Source: Bacteriovoracaceae bacterium UBA4097 (lineage in GTDB: Bacteria; Bdellovibrionota; Bacteriovoracia; Bacteriovoracales; Bacteriovoracaceae). Taken from it: 64,000 nt of DNA. The stretch spans positions 34,358 through 98,357 of the forward strand of contig DFXX01000085.1 of the NCBI GenBank assembly GCA_002381765.1. Reading direction: 5' to 3'. Below, in pieces: positions 1-7,435 of the stretch. The notes beneath the pieces were generated by a model. The model ran no database searches. It had not been told where the DNA came from and saw nothing but the letters and a program-made list of their open reading frames with translations. Both the position numbers and the translations under genes were made by a program. Each line of letters starts with the position of its first letter. Within the stretch, counting starts at the first letter, position 1.

Positions 1-642
1 CTTCAGGAGGAGTGCCTGGAGTGGGTGAACTATCTCGAGAAGCTTAATATTCATGCTTACCTTATGGTGACTCCTCTCTATGCTAAGCCAGGTGCTAAGG
101 GCCAGACTGCCTGGTTTAAAACCCTGATGGATGCCGTAACTCGTCCAGTGATGCTCTATAATGTTCCCGGCCGCACCGCTGCTCCTCTAGCCTTAGATGC
201 TGTTAAAACCCTTTCTACCCATAAAAACTTCTGGGCCATTAAAGAGGCCAGTGGTTCAGTGGAGAAAATGAAAGAATACCTGAGCGCTTGTGGTGGAAAA
301 CCAGTCTATTGCGGCGACGATGCTCTTATGCCGGAGTTTGCTCAGGCGGGATCGGTGGGTCTAGTATCTGTCGCCTCTAATGCCTGGCCCAAGGAGACTC
401 ATCTCTATGTTGATCAGTGCTTGAATAAAAGCTTTGACGCCAAAGAGCTCTGGACCAAGGCCGCTGACAGTATGTTTGTTGTAAGTAATCCCGTTCCAGT
501 GAAAAGACTATTAGCTGAGCGTGGTGATATTAAATCGGCCCGCATGGTGCCGCCTTTGAGTCATGAGGATATGCCTAGTGCTGATCCCGTTCTTATGGCC
601 CAGAAAGCAGTTACCGGTTGGTATGAAGGAGAGATGAAATGA
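1..642 (+). CDS. dapA: 4-hydroxy-tetrahydrodipicolinate synthase, 5' partial
   Basis: DapA condenses pyruvate with aspartate semialdehyde in the first committed step of DAP/lysine synthesis in the cytoplasm. The frame is open from base 1, so the N-terminal third lies outside the window; a GTG at 25 is internal, not the start. What remains shows the TPLYAKP segment (the family's conserved tyrosine region), the NVPGRTA motif and WAIKEASG, whose lysine is the Schiff-base residue. Its stop overlaps the dapD start by ATGA, so the two are translationally coupled. Family assignment is firm. Confidence 0.95.
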   Translation, partial: LQEECLEWVNYLEKLNIHAYLMVTPLYAKPGAKGQTAWFKTLMDAVTRPVMLYNVPGRTAAPLALDAVKTLSTHKNFWAIKEASGSVEKMKEYLSACGGKPVYCGDDALMPEFAQAGSVGLVSVASNAWPKETHLYVDQCLNKSFDAKELWTKAADSMFVVSNPVPVKRLLAERGDIKSARMVPPLSHEDMPSADPVLMAQKAVTGWYEGEMK

Positions 643-1382
643 ATTGGATGGAAGTATTAGATGGTCTTGAGAAGGGAACTGTACGTGCGGCCAAGAAAGT
701 TGACGGCAAGTGGGTCGCTCAGACCGAAGTTAAAGAAGCAATCCTTGCGGCCTTTAAAGCGGGTGAACTTAAAGAATTCGCTGGAGGCTTTGTAGATAAG
801 CATAATCTTCCGGCCCGCGAATTTAAAGTTGAAGATAAAGTTCGTCTGGTTCCGGGTGGATCAAGTGTTCGCCGTGGGGCCTATGTAGCAAGTGGCGTGA
901 TCATCATGCCTCCGGCCTATATCAATGTGGGTGCCTTTGTAGATTCGGGTACCATGGTTGATTCTCACGCTCTGGTGGGATCATGTGCTCAGATCGGAAA
1001 AAATGTTCACCTCTCAGCAGGGGTGCAAATTGGTGGCGTCTTGGAGCCCGTGGGACAAACTCCGGTAGTGATCGAAGATAATGCCTTTATTGGAGCTGGG
1101 GCCGTGATCGTGGAAGGAGTGCAGGTTTCGGAAGGAGCGGTTATTGCTCCAGGAACCATTCTTTCTCGAGGGGTGCCTGTTTATGATTGCGTGAATGAGC
1201 GCGTTCTAGAAGTGGGTGAGCCGATTCCTCCCTATGCAGTGGTGGTGACGGGATCACGTCCGGCCTCGAAGAATCTTGCATGGGCCAATGAATTGGGCCT
1301 GCAAATGAGATGCGCCATGATCATTAAGTATAAGGATGCCAAGACTTCAGCAGCTTTAGAACTCGAATCCCTACTAAGGTAA
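639..1382 (+). CDS. dapD: 2,3,4,5-tetrahydropyridine-2,6-dicarboxylate N-succinyltransferase
   Basis: The 247-residue protein is a left-handed beta-helix acyltransferase: from about residue 70 it is built of hexapeptide repeats (VRRGAYVASGVIIM, INVGAFVDSGTMVDS, IEDNAFIGAGAVIVEG). It succinylates tetrahydrodipicolinate in the succinylase branch of DAP synthesis. It is somewhat shorter than the roughly 274 residues of the E. coli enzyme, the difference lying in the N-terminal helical part. It overlaps dapA by 4 bases and the next gene by 1 base, so the three form one operon. The pathway assignment follows from family plus neighbours. Confidence 0.93.
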   Translation: MNWMEVLDGLEKGTVRAAKKVDGKWVAQTEVKEAILAAFKAGELKEFAGGFVDKHNLPAREFKVEDKVRLVPGGSSVRRGAYVASGVIIMPPAYINVGAFVDSGTMVDSHALVGSCAQIGKNVHLSAGVQIGGVLEPVGQTPVVIEDNAFIGAGAVIVEGVQVSEGAVIAPGTILSRGVPVYDCVNERVLEVGEPIPPYAVVVTGSRPASKNLAWANELGLQMRCAMIIKYKDAKTSAALELESLLR

Positions 1383-2578
1383 TGACAATGCAAAACTCGC
1401 ACCTTCAGGAAGCTATCAATCGTTGTGGATCATCATTTTACTTTTATGATCTCGACCAGTTTGAAGCTCATCTGAAGTCGATTAAAGCCACTCTCCATCC
1501 CGACATCAAGGTTTGGTATGCCTGCAAGGCCAATCCCTTATCTGAGGTCTTAAAGATCTTAAAGAATGAGGGCTTTGGAATCGATGTAGCGAGCTTAGGC
1601 GAGCTTCAGCAGGCAAGAGGTGTGGGTTTTGAAGAAAAGGATCTTATTGCCACCGGGCCTGCTAAGTCGCGCACCTATTTAGGAGCTCTTCTTCAGGCCC
1701 AAGTGGGTTGCATTATTATCGAAAGCGAAAATCAACTCAAGGATCTTAACGAGCTTTGTGGGAAGCTTGCTATTAAGCAAGACGTGCTTCTGAGAGTTCA
1801 ACTGGACTGGGAAGGCGAAGCTAAAAGTGTACTTGGGGGCTCTGCTATTACACCCTTCGGTTTGGGAATGGATGATTGGAAACAAATCGATGTGAAATCC
1901 TTTAAGAACATCAATATCCAGGGTCTTCATTGCTTCCAGTGGGGAAATATTCTTGATGTCTCGGAGCTCAGAACACTTTGGGCGCATACCATGAAGAGCT
2001 GTCGCGAGCTGGCCATGAAATTAGGTATTGAACTTAAGATCCTGGATCTTGGCGGCGGTCTTGGACTCTCTTACTCGGATAATCGCTCCATGGATTTTAA
2101 GAAAGTTCATGCAGCTCTCTTGGAACTAAAAGGCCAGTATGAGCTCAATCAAATCTGGCTTGAACTGGGTCGCTTCTCGATTGGAAACTTCGGCTCTTAT
2201 CTCACTAAGATCGTCGATCTCAAAACTGTGCGTGGAAAAAATCTCATCGTCACCGAAGGCGGCATCAATCATATGGCCCGTCCGGCACTGGTCGGAGAGT
2301 CTTTTCCTTGTGAAGCTTTCATGAATTCTTCTGAGAGCAAAAAACGATTTACTGTTCATGGTCCCCTGTGCACGGCCTTAGATAATTTGGGAGAGTTTGA
2401 TCTTCCAGAAAATCTGGCAGTGGGAGATTGGCTGATGTTTAAGAAGACTGGTGCTTATGGCTTCTCGGAGAGTATGCCCTATTTTCTCTGCCATAATCTC
2501 GTGGGTGAGGCCATTGTGTATCAGAATGAGCTTATGATTCCGCGAGTACCTGAGACGAATCTGGAATGGATGGTTTAA
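1382..2578 (+). CDS. lysA: Fold-III PLP decarboxylase, probably diaminopimelate decarboxylase
   Basis: The 398-residue protein has the alanine-racemase-like fold-III PLP barrel followed by a beta domain. The PLP lysine is in YACKANP (about residue 49), the glycine-rich phosphate loop is LDLGGGLGLSY, and the substrate cysteine is in HGPLCTALD. Placement after dapA and dapD argues for the last step of lysine synthesis. The motif after the fourth strand reads GLHCFQWGN instead of the usual GLHCHIGSQ of LysA, and the GPLCT variant also occurs in less characterised type III decarboxylases, so another carboxylated substrate such as carboxynorspermidine is possible. The start ATG overlaps the dapD stop; AAGG precedes it. 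Confidence 0.8.
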   Translation: MTMQNSHLQEAINRCGSSFYFYDLDQFEAHLKSIKATLHPDIKVWYACKANPLSEVLKILKNEGFGIDVASLGELQQARGVGFEEKDLIATGPAKSRTYLGALLQAQVGCIIIESENQLKDLNELCGKLAIKQDVLLRVQLDWEGEAKSVLGGSAITPFGLGMDDWKQIDVKSFKNINIQGLHCFQWGNILDVSELRTLWAHTMKSCRELAMKLGIELKILDLGGGLGLSYSDNRSMDFKKVHAALLELKGQYELNQIWLELGRFSIGNFGSYLTKIVDLKTVRGKNLIVTEGGINHMARPALVGESFPCEAFMNSSESKKRFTVHGPLCTALDNLGEFDLPENLAVGDWLMFKKTGAYGFSESMPYFLCHNLVGEAIVYQNELMIPRVPETNLEWMV

Positions 2579-2717
2579 CTCCGCTCTCGTTTCAATTCTA
2601 AAGTATCTCATTCTCAAATAATGAAATTCATCGCACGACCCTGAGTGCTGACTGTAAAAGCTCAGCATTACTCCATGACCTCCCACTGAAGGGAGGCCTT
2701 TCACGAAAGGAAATTTC

Positions 2718-2798
2718 ATGGAGGAAATAATCAGGGTACTGACTTTGGTTAGTCTGATCTTGCAGATTATTGCTGCAATTTTAGAACTAACGAGATGA
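2718..2798 (+). CDS. 26-residue amphipathic membrane peptide, TisB-like in character
   Basis: An ATG preceded by AAAGGA at 6-base spacing opens a 26-codon frame. The peptide starts MEEIIRVLTL, continues almost wholly with Leu, Ile, Val and Ala, and ends LELTR. It forms one predicted amphipathic helix with charges at residues 2, 3, 6, 23 and 26. In length and pattern it resembles the E. coli type I toxin TisB and other pore-forming peptides. There is no neighbour to which it could be a leader peptide, since a terminator follows 8 bases after the stop. The Shine-Dalgarno lies in a hairpin. No antisense antitoxin promoter was recognised on the other strand. Function is inferred only from size, hydrophobicity and the RNA layout. 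Confidence 0.5.
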   Translation: MEEIIRVLTLVSLILQIIAAILELTR

Positions 2799-2805
2799 GG
2801 TTTCA

Positions 2806-2851
2806 GGGGGTGTGTGTACAGCACATCCCCACCTGATTATTTTTAAATTTT
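2806..2851 (+). terminator. Rho-independent terminator of the small unit
   Basis: GGGGGTGTG (2806-2814) pairs with CACATCCCC (2822-2830) as a 9-bp stem with one G-U, around a 7-base loop. An A/T-rich tail with two T runs follows up to 2851. Confidence 0.8.
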
Positions 2852-2908
2852 AGCGTTTTCTGGAGTGCACTTCAAGGGAATTTAATGTCTTTTGGGTGCC
2901 AGGTAGAC

Positions 2909-2934
2909 GGGCCTGACTCAATAGAGTCAGGCCC
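2909..2934. terminator. Perfect 11-bp hairpin at the 3' end of the following minus-strand gene
   Basis: GGGCCTGACTC (2909-2919) and GAGTCAGGCCC (2924-2934) pair perfectly around an AATA loop, 15 bases past the stop of the minus-strand gene. Neither side has a T run, so it may be an mRNA 3'-end stabiliser or a rho-assisted stop rather than a classic terminator. Confidence 0.5.
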
Positions 2935-2948
2935 CAAGATGCTTTATA

Positions 2949-3341
2949 TTATTGCTTATCTAGAGAGCAAAATAACTTATAAACCGTCTTACCACTGTTA
3001 TAAACGTGATCAACAGACAATCTTAGTTCATCGTTATGGCCTACTACCGAAGAAACCTTGGCACCTGGCTGATCGATATTAAGAGCAAGAGTTCCACGAA
3101 TACTTCCATCCAGGCTAAAGGTAGCTGAATAATGAGCTGGATTGGTATTACCCTTGAGTGTCACGTCTGAATTCTTAAGCTCCACCCAATTACTATCAAG
3201 AGTTTCAGTGTGGGTTAGTTTATAGCTATAATCCACGATTGATTTTTGAATATAGTGAGAAGCAGTTAGTCTGCACTCAGCATACTCATAGGCAAAAGAA
3301 GAGAGAGGCATAAGAGCGATTAAAGCAATCAGCATTTTCAT
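2949..3341 (-). CDS. Small exported protein of unknown function
   Basis: The start ATG at 3341 is chosen because AAGGAG precedes it and it begins a clean signal peptide (MKMLIALIALMPLSSFA, cleaved before YEYAEC); the upstream in-frame ATG at 3395 has neither. The mature part of about 112 residues alternates polar and hydrophobic positions in a beta-rich pattern and has two cysteines (residues near 22 and 126), which could form a periplasmic disulfide. I do not recognise a family. It stands alone, with a strong hairpin past its stop. Confidence 0.75.
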   Translation of the reverse strand: MKMLIALIALMPLSSFAYEYAECRLTASHYIQKSIVDYSYKLTHTETLDSNWVELKNSDVTLKGNTNPAHYSATFSLDGSIRGTLALNIDQPGAKVSSVVGHNDELRLSVDHVYNSGKTVYKLFCSLDKQ

Positions 3342-3452
3342 AGGAACTCCTTGGTTGATTGCCGGATACTTATCGCTTGCGGAACAACAATTCAAGCCTC
3401 AATAAATTCTCATTATTCAAGTCTGTATTTTTTATCAATATCGCCTCACCTT

Positions 3453-3468
3453 TTTTAGGTATTCTGCC
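3453..3468 (+). repeat. 16-base repeat, copy 1 (possible -10 region)
   Basis: TTTTAGGTATTCTGCC is identical to 10347-10362. Both copies lie just upstream of a plus-strand start. The TATTCT inside could serve as a -10 element. Confidence 0.4.
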
Positions 3469-3495
3469 GACAATGTCCCTATTCAGGGGGAAGTC

Positions 3496-3672
3496 ATGAG
3501 CTATAAGGTTAAACTCGAGCAAATGGGCTATGTGATCAGAGAAGAAATTCAGTATTGGAGTCTCGAGCATGCAGGCAAAGGGATCTACCTCACTGGCTCA
3601 GGCAAGATCGAAGATCTCTGCAAATCATGGTTTAAATTTCTGGAAGAAGAGCGCGAGAAAGTCAGCGCTTAG
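3496..3672 (+). CDS. 58-residue hypothetical protein
   Basis: The short frame has a good ribosome site (GGGGGAAG, five bases from the ATG) and is followed 18 bases later by a terminator, so it reads as a complete one-gene unit. The peptide starts MSYKVKLEQMGYVIREEI and ends in a charged helix with WFKFLEEEREK. It has no signal peptide or membrane segment. I do not recognise the family; the size and mixed charge suit a small cytoplasmic regulator, but nothing shows that. Confidence 0.6.
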   Translation: MSYKVKLEQMGYVIREEIQYWSLEHAGKGIYLTGSGKIEDLCKSWFKFLEEEREKVSA

Positions 3673-3678
3673 AATAAA

Positions 3679-3720
3679 AACAAAAAAAAAGGGCCCCTGC
3701 ACAGGGCCCATTTGAGCTTA
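3679..3720. terminator. Bidirectional terminator between convergent genes
   Basis: GGGCCC (3691-3696) pairs with GGGCCC (3704-3709). An A run precedes it and TTTGAGCTT follows, so it can serve the plus-strand small gene and stop read-through from fadD on the other strand. Confidence 0.65.
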
Positions 3721-3838
3721 AATAAAGGCCAGAAGTCCTTCTCTGGTCCAGCAATCGTCCTTGATCTCTTATATTTGCCTAACTCAATGTTAAGGCCATC
3801 AAAGCTTAAGAGAAAACCCTTTCTTTCTAACTTTTGCT

Positions 3839-3866
3839 AACAAGTGGCGCCATAGGACCACTTGTT
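3839..3866 (-). terminator. Hairpin directly after fadD
   Basis: AACAAGTGG (3839-3847) and CCACTTGTT (3858-3866) pair perfectly over 9 bp, ten bases past the fadD stop. On the minus strand the downstream side is A-rich rather than T-rich, so termination is plausible but not classic. Confidence 0.5.
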
Positions 3867-3875
3867 AAGAAAGTA

Positions 3876-5546
3876 TTAGGATTTCGGGGCCGGACGAAGA
3901 TCTTTTCTAAGAATCTTACCAACGTTTGATTTTGGTAGCTCTTTTCTAAACTCCACCTGCCGAGGAACTTTATAGGAAGTCAGCTGCTCTCGGCAGAACT
4001 TGATAACTTCATCTTCTGTGAGGCTCTCGTCTTTTTTTACAACAAAGATCTTCACGATCTCACCTGATTTTTCATCCGGAACACCAATGGCAGCGCACTC
4101 TAAAATCTTAGGATGCTGAGTGATTACATCCTCAAGCTCATTCGGATATACGTTAAAGCCCGAAACCAGAATCATATCTTTTTTACGGTCAACGATCTTT
4201 ACATAGCCTTCTTCTGTCATGATTCCTAAATCTCCGGTCTTAAAAAAGCCATCACTAGTCATAACCTTAGCAGTCTCTTCCGGTCGCTTCCAGTAGCCAT
4301 CCATCACCTGAGGACCGCGAATGCAAATCTCTCCGATCTCACCTTGTGGTAGTGATTTACCATCATCATCCTTGATCTCAACATCGGTAGAAGGAATTGG
4401 AAGACCAATATATCCGTTATAATCTTTGAGGGTCATGGGATTGATACAAGCAGCCGGAGAAGTCTCAGTTAGTCCATAGGCCTCGATAAGAGGTCTATTC
4501 GTTACTTGCTTCCATCTATCCGCCACCACTTTCTGAACGGCCATACCACCACCCAGAGTAACTTTGAGATGAGAGAAATCAAGCTTACAAAATTCCTGAT
4601 TATTCAAAAGACCATTAAAGAGCGTATTCACCCCGGTAATAGCAGTGAACTTCCACTTCTGAAGCTCTTTCACAAAGCCTGGGATGTCGCGAGGATTTGT
4701 GATCAAGACGTTCAAAGCACCAATGCTATTAAAGACAAAGCAGTTAGCCGTGAGGGAGAAAATATGATAAAGCGGGAGAGGTGTGATGATTATTTCCTTA
4801 CCATCGGTAATAAAATTCTTAATCCATGCTCGTGCCTGAACCATATTAGAGACGATATTCTTATGCGTGAGAATGGCACCCTTAGCAACACCTGTAGTTC
4901 CTCCAGTGTACTGAAGAAAGGCGATGTCAGAGAGCTTTACCTCAGGCTTCTTGAAAGCGTCGGCATTCCCTTGAGAAAGACAGTCCAGAAAAGATTTGGT
5001 GTTAGAGAGCTTATAGTCCGGAACCATCTTCTTCACTTTCTTAATCACAAAGTTTACGATGTAGTTTTTCGGGAATTTAAGCATATCTCCGATCTCAGTT
5101 AAGATGATATTCTTAACCGGAGTCTTTGGAAGAATTTTTTCTAGCACATGGGCAGAATTGGCAAACAAGACGATGGTGGATACTTCTGCATCCTTAAGCT
5201 GGTGCTCAAGTTCCCTGGCGGTATAGAGAGGGTTCACGTTTACGGCAATCATTCCGGCGCGAAGAACACCGAACAAGGCAACCGGGTACTGAAGAATATT
5301 AGGCATCATGAGGGCCACTCGATCACCTTTTTTTAGCTTTAGATCATTTTGCAAATAGCTTGCAAACTTCCGGCTAAGAACCTCGATGTCCTGATAGCTC
5401 AGAGTCGTTCCCATGTTGTGAAAAGCGGGATTGCTTTTAAACTTGTTGAACCCGATCTCGATCACATCATTGATGGAAGAGTACTCATCCGTACTAATCT
5501 CAGAAGGAACTCCTGCATCGTAATGCTTGTGCCAAATTTTACTCAT
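3876..5546 (-). CDS. fadD: Long-chain-fatty-acid-CoA ligase
   Basis: The 556-residue protein is an adenylate-forming enzyme that activates fatty acids to acyl-CoA at the inner membrane face. The P-loop-like motif YTGGTTGVAKGA is at about 213-224. AYGLTETSP (about 355) is the adenylate motif. GDLG, DRKKDMILVSGFNVYP (the fatty-acid-binding signature of FadD) and the catalytic lysine in VGKILRKDLR close the C-terminal domain. The N-terminus and overall length match bacterial FadD. It lies 19 bases after the hibernation-factor gene on the same strand, with GGAG before its start. It would serve the use of host or environmental fatty acids. Confidence 0.93.
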   Translation of the reverse strand: MSKIWHKHYDAGVPSEISTDEYSSINDVIEIGFNKFKSNPAFHNMGTTLSYQDIEVLSRKFASYLQNDLKLKKGDRVALMMPNILQYPVALFGVLRAGMIAVNVNPLYTARELEHQLKDAEVSTIVLFANSAHVLEKILPKTPVKNIILTEIGDMLKFPKNYIVNFVIKKVKKMVPDYKLSNTKSFLDCLSQGNADAFKKPEVKLSDIAFLQYTGGTTGVAKGAILTHKNIVSNMVQARAWIKNFITDGKEIIITPLPLYHIFSLTANCFVFNSIGALNVLITNPRDIPGFVKELQKWKFTAITGVNTLFNGLLNNQEFCKLDFSHLKVTLGGGMAVQKVVADRWKQVTNRPLIEAYGLTETSPAACINPMTLKDYNGYIGLPIPSTDVEIKDDDGKSLPQGEIGEICIRGPQVMDGYWKRPEETAKVMTSDGFFKTGDLGIMTEEGYVKIVDRKKDMILVSGFNVYPNELEDVITQHPKILECAAIGVPDEKSGEIVKIFVVKKDESLTEDEVIKFCREQLTSYKVPRQVEFRKELPKSNVGKILRKDLRPAPKS

Positions 5547-5565
5547 GTTTTAACTCCAAAGTACG

Positions 5566-5826
5566 TTACTTTAATTGATTCTGAATTTTATGTACTACTT
5601 GATCGACTGTTTTATAAAGGTCATCGTCCTGGGCCTTCGCAAAGTACTCCTTGTGTCCACTATGGATTCTAACCTCTGAGCCTTGACTGGCCCCATCGGT
5701 CCAACAAGTCCAGCTAACATCGGTTGTAGGACCCATCCACTTGGCAAATTTTTCTGATTTTTCACGGATAAGATTATCTAGGGCCGGTGTGTGTTCCATA
5801 TGGCGAAAAGTAATATTAACGTTCAT
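5566..5826 (-). CDS. Short HPF/RaiA-type ribosome hibernation factor
   Basis: The 86-residue protein begins MNVNITFRHMEHTPALDNLI and ends with a YKTVDQVVHKIQNQL helix. This is the beta-alpha-beta-beta-beta-alpha plan and characteristic start of the HPF/YfiA family, which bind the 30S decoding centre and silence ribosomes in stationary phase. There is no C-terminal dimerisation domain, so it is a short form. GGAGG precedes the ATG. It sits upstream of fadD in the same direction, suggesting co-expression on starvation. The family is fairly clear; which short-form member it is cannot be told. Confidence 0.8.
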   Translation of the reverse strand: MNVNITFRHMEHTPALDNLIREKSEKFAKWMGPTTDVSWTCWTDGASQGSEVRIHSGHKEYFAKAQDDDLYKTVDQVVHKIQNQLK

Positions 5827-5905
5827 GTAGGCCTCCTTCGTGTCCTTTAATTATAGAGTGAGTTTCTCCATGACTAAGAGTATCAAGGGAAGAAATAAAG
5901 GTTGA

Positions 5906-6646
5906 TCAATTCTCTTTTCTTTTTAAGACCATTCTCACCGCTGCGGGAAGGATATCATTAGGGATATCCATAAAGCGCTTGTGTGGAACAAAACCAAACT
6001 GACCGTAATAATAAAAGTAAGTTATGTTAAAGCCAGCGGCATTGAGTTCTTGTTCTAAATCCAAACTATCAAGGATACGTCTGACTGGTGTCCAATTAGC
6101 AAACATCTGCCAGAGCACATTCTTTTGATCAAACATAAAGCCCTCGGGTATATAGATCTTCTTTCGATGCACCATGGTTTCGGCCACAAAGATTCCCTCT
6201 GGTAAGAGATGATCATAGACGAGTTGATAGTATGAAGCGCGATCAGGATCTTCCGTGAGGCAATGAAGCAGATGAGAATCAACGATCAGATCGAATTTTG
6301 AGTCAAACTTCACATCGGGCAGGGTGACATCTGCGACCTTAGTTGTAACTGAGTGGCCCTCGGCCTGAAAAAGAGCTTCCGCCTGAGTTAAGGCGGTGGG
6401 AGAGAAATCACAGAGAGTAACCTCCGCCCCTAAGCGCGCGAGATGAAGACCAACTCCACCCCGGCCGGATCCTAATTCCAAAATTCTTAGCCCCTGCCAA
6501 TCTTTATCTGCAAGAAACTTATTTTTACTTTCAACGGCATAATTGGCCAGAACCTTACTTGAAGTCAGGACTTCGTCCAGAAGATCCTCTGAGGATCGTC
6601 CGCGTTCGATATGATAGGATTCTTCGTAATACTCCTGTAAACTCAT
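5906..6646 (-). CDS. Class I SAM-dependent methyltransferase
   Basis: The start at 6646 gives MSLQEYYEESYHIERG and a 246-residue protein. The longer frame from 6688 would begin inside the divergent neighbour. Motif I is LELGSGRGGVGLHLARLG, and LCDFSPTAL is the acidic end of strand 2 that holds the SAM ribose. IVDSHLLHCL is the motif IV region. The plan is that of small-molecule or protein methyltransferases of the Methyltransf_11/25 type; the substrate is unknown. Only 24 bases separate its start from the plus-strand start at 6671, and neither gene has a good Shine-Dalgarno. Confidence 0.8.
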   Translation of the reverse strand: MSLQEYYEESYHIERGRSSEDLLDEVLTSSKVLANYAVESKNKFLADKDWQGLRILELGSGRGGVGLHLARLGAEVTLCDFSPTALTQAEALFQAEGHSVTTKVADVTLPDVKFDSKFDLIVDSHLLHCLTEDPDRASYYQLVYDHLLPEGIFVAETMVHRKKIYIPEGFMFDQKNVLWQMFANWTPVRRILDSLDLEQELNAAGFNITYFYYYGQFGFVPHKRFMDIPNDILPAAVRMVLKRKEN

Positions 6647-6652
6647 ACTCAA

Positions 6653-6658
6653 AGTGTA
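6653..6658 (-). promoter_or_regulatory. -10-like hexamer six bases before the methyltransferase start
   Basis: On the minus strand TACACT is followed by TTGAGT and then the ATG at 6646. The spacing predicts transcription starting at the start codon (leaderless). TTGCTT lies 18 bases further upstream. Confidence 0.4.
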
Positions 6659-6670
6659 GAATGGATAAGT

Positions 6671-7435
6671 ATGGGTAAGCAAAAACATTTTTACTTAATT
6701 CGAGGATTAGTGCGAGAAGCTCATCATTGGGGAGTCTTTCCGAAGCACTTGCGAGAGCATTTTCCAGATTGCAAAATCTCATTTATGGATATTCCTGGAG
6801 CCGGAGAGCTGCTGTTTGAGAAGGTTCCATTCACGATTGAAGAAATGGTTGATAAAATGCATCAGCATTACCCTGTAATGGTAAGTGAGGATTTTGAGAA
6901 TCATGTCATTGCTGTATCTCTGGGGGCCATGATCGCATTGAGTTGGATGAAGAAGAGACCGCATGATTTTCAAGGGGGCTATCTCATCAATACCAGCTTG
7001 GGAGATCTCTCACCTTTTTACCAACGTATTAAACCTAAAGCATTCTTTAAGCTCGCCCAAACACTTCTCTTAACGGGAAGGAAAAGAGAAGAGCAGATTC
7101 TAAAAGTTGTGACCAATTCTCCATTGAAAAAGGAGCTTCTGGAGCTCTGTGAACAAATTGCCAAAGAGAGGCCAGTGACATGGGAGAGTACACTGAGGCA
7201 GCTTATCGCGGCCAGTAGGTTTCGTCTGGGACTTTGGAAACCAGCTATCCCGCTTTATCTCTTATCATCTACCAAAGACAAAATGGTGAGTATCCAGTGC
7301 TCACGTAGATTGGCAAAAGCTTGGGATGTGCCTTTAATTGAGCATCCAACGGCAGGTCATGAATTAGCTGATGAGGATCCACTGTGGACGGTCGAACGAA
7401 TTTTAGAACTAGGTACTCGGCAGCGTGAGTTTTAA
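6671..7435 (+). CDS. Alpha/beta-hydrolase family protein
   Basis: The 254-residue protein has the alpha/beta-hydrolase plan: an oxyanion-region HFYLIRGLVREAHHW near the N-terminus, a nucleophile elbow in IAVSLGAMIAL (AxSxG rather than GxSxG, about residue 83), LYLLSSTKDKMV with the acid, and TAGHELADEDP with the catalytic histidine near residue 235. It is cytoplasmic, with no signal peptide. It is probably an esterase or lipase-like hydrolase of unknown substrate. Its 3' end overlaps the convergent giant exported-protein gene by 27 bases. Confidence 0.75.
   Translation: MGKQKHFYLIRGLVREAHHWGVFPKHLREHFPDCKISFMDIPGAGELLFEKVPFTIEEMVDKMHQHYPVMVSEDFENHVIAVSLGAMIALSWMKKRPHDFQGGYLINTSLGDLSPFYQRIKPKAFFKLAQTLLLTGRKREEQILKVVTNSPLKKELLELCEQIAKERPVTWESTLRQLIAASRFRLGLWKPAIPLYLLSSTKDKMVSIQCSRRLAKAWDVPLIEHPTAGHELADEDPLWTVERILELGTRQREF

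Larger units (their letters stand above)
2579..2851 (+). ncRNA. Structured small transcription unit enclosing a tiny ORF (type I toxin-like mRNA)
   Basis: This 270-base gap after lysA has several nested pairings. TGCTGA (2646-2651) pairs with TCAGCA (2662-2667). CCTCCC (2679-2684) pairs with GGGAGG (2691-2696). CCTTT (2697-2701) pairs with AAAGG (2706-2710), masking the ribosome site. A distant ATGAAATT (2621-2628) can pair with AATTTCAT (2712-2719), masking the start codon. The unit ends in a strong terminator. I see no convincing promoter, so the 5' end is unknown. Secondary structure was read by eye only. Confidence 0.5.

Noticed and set aside
2885..3082. Plus-strand 65-codon frame across a strong hairpin
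   Set aside because: It has no ribosome site, crosses the perfect 11-bp hairpin, and is antisense to the exported-protein gene, which has a proper start and signal peptide.
4506..5102. Long plus-strand frame of 198 codons inside fadD
   Set aside because: It is antisense to conserved motifs of fadD, and has no ribosome site or recognisable domain.
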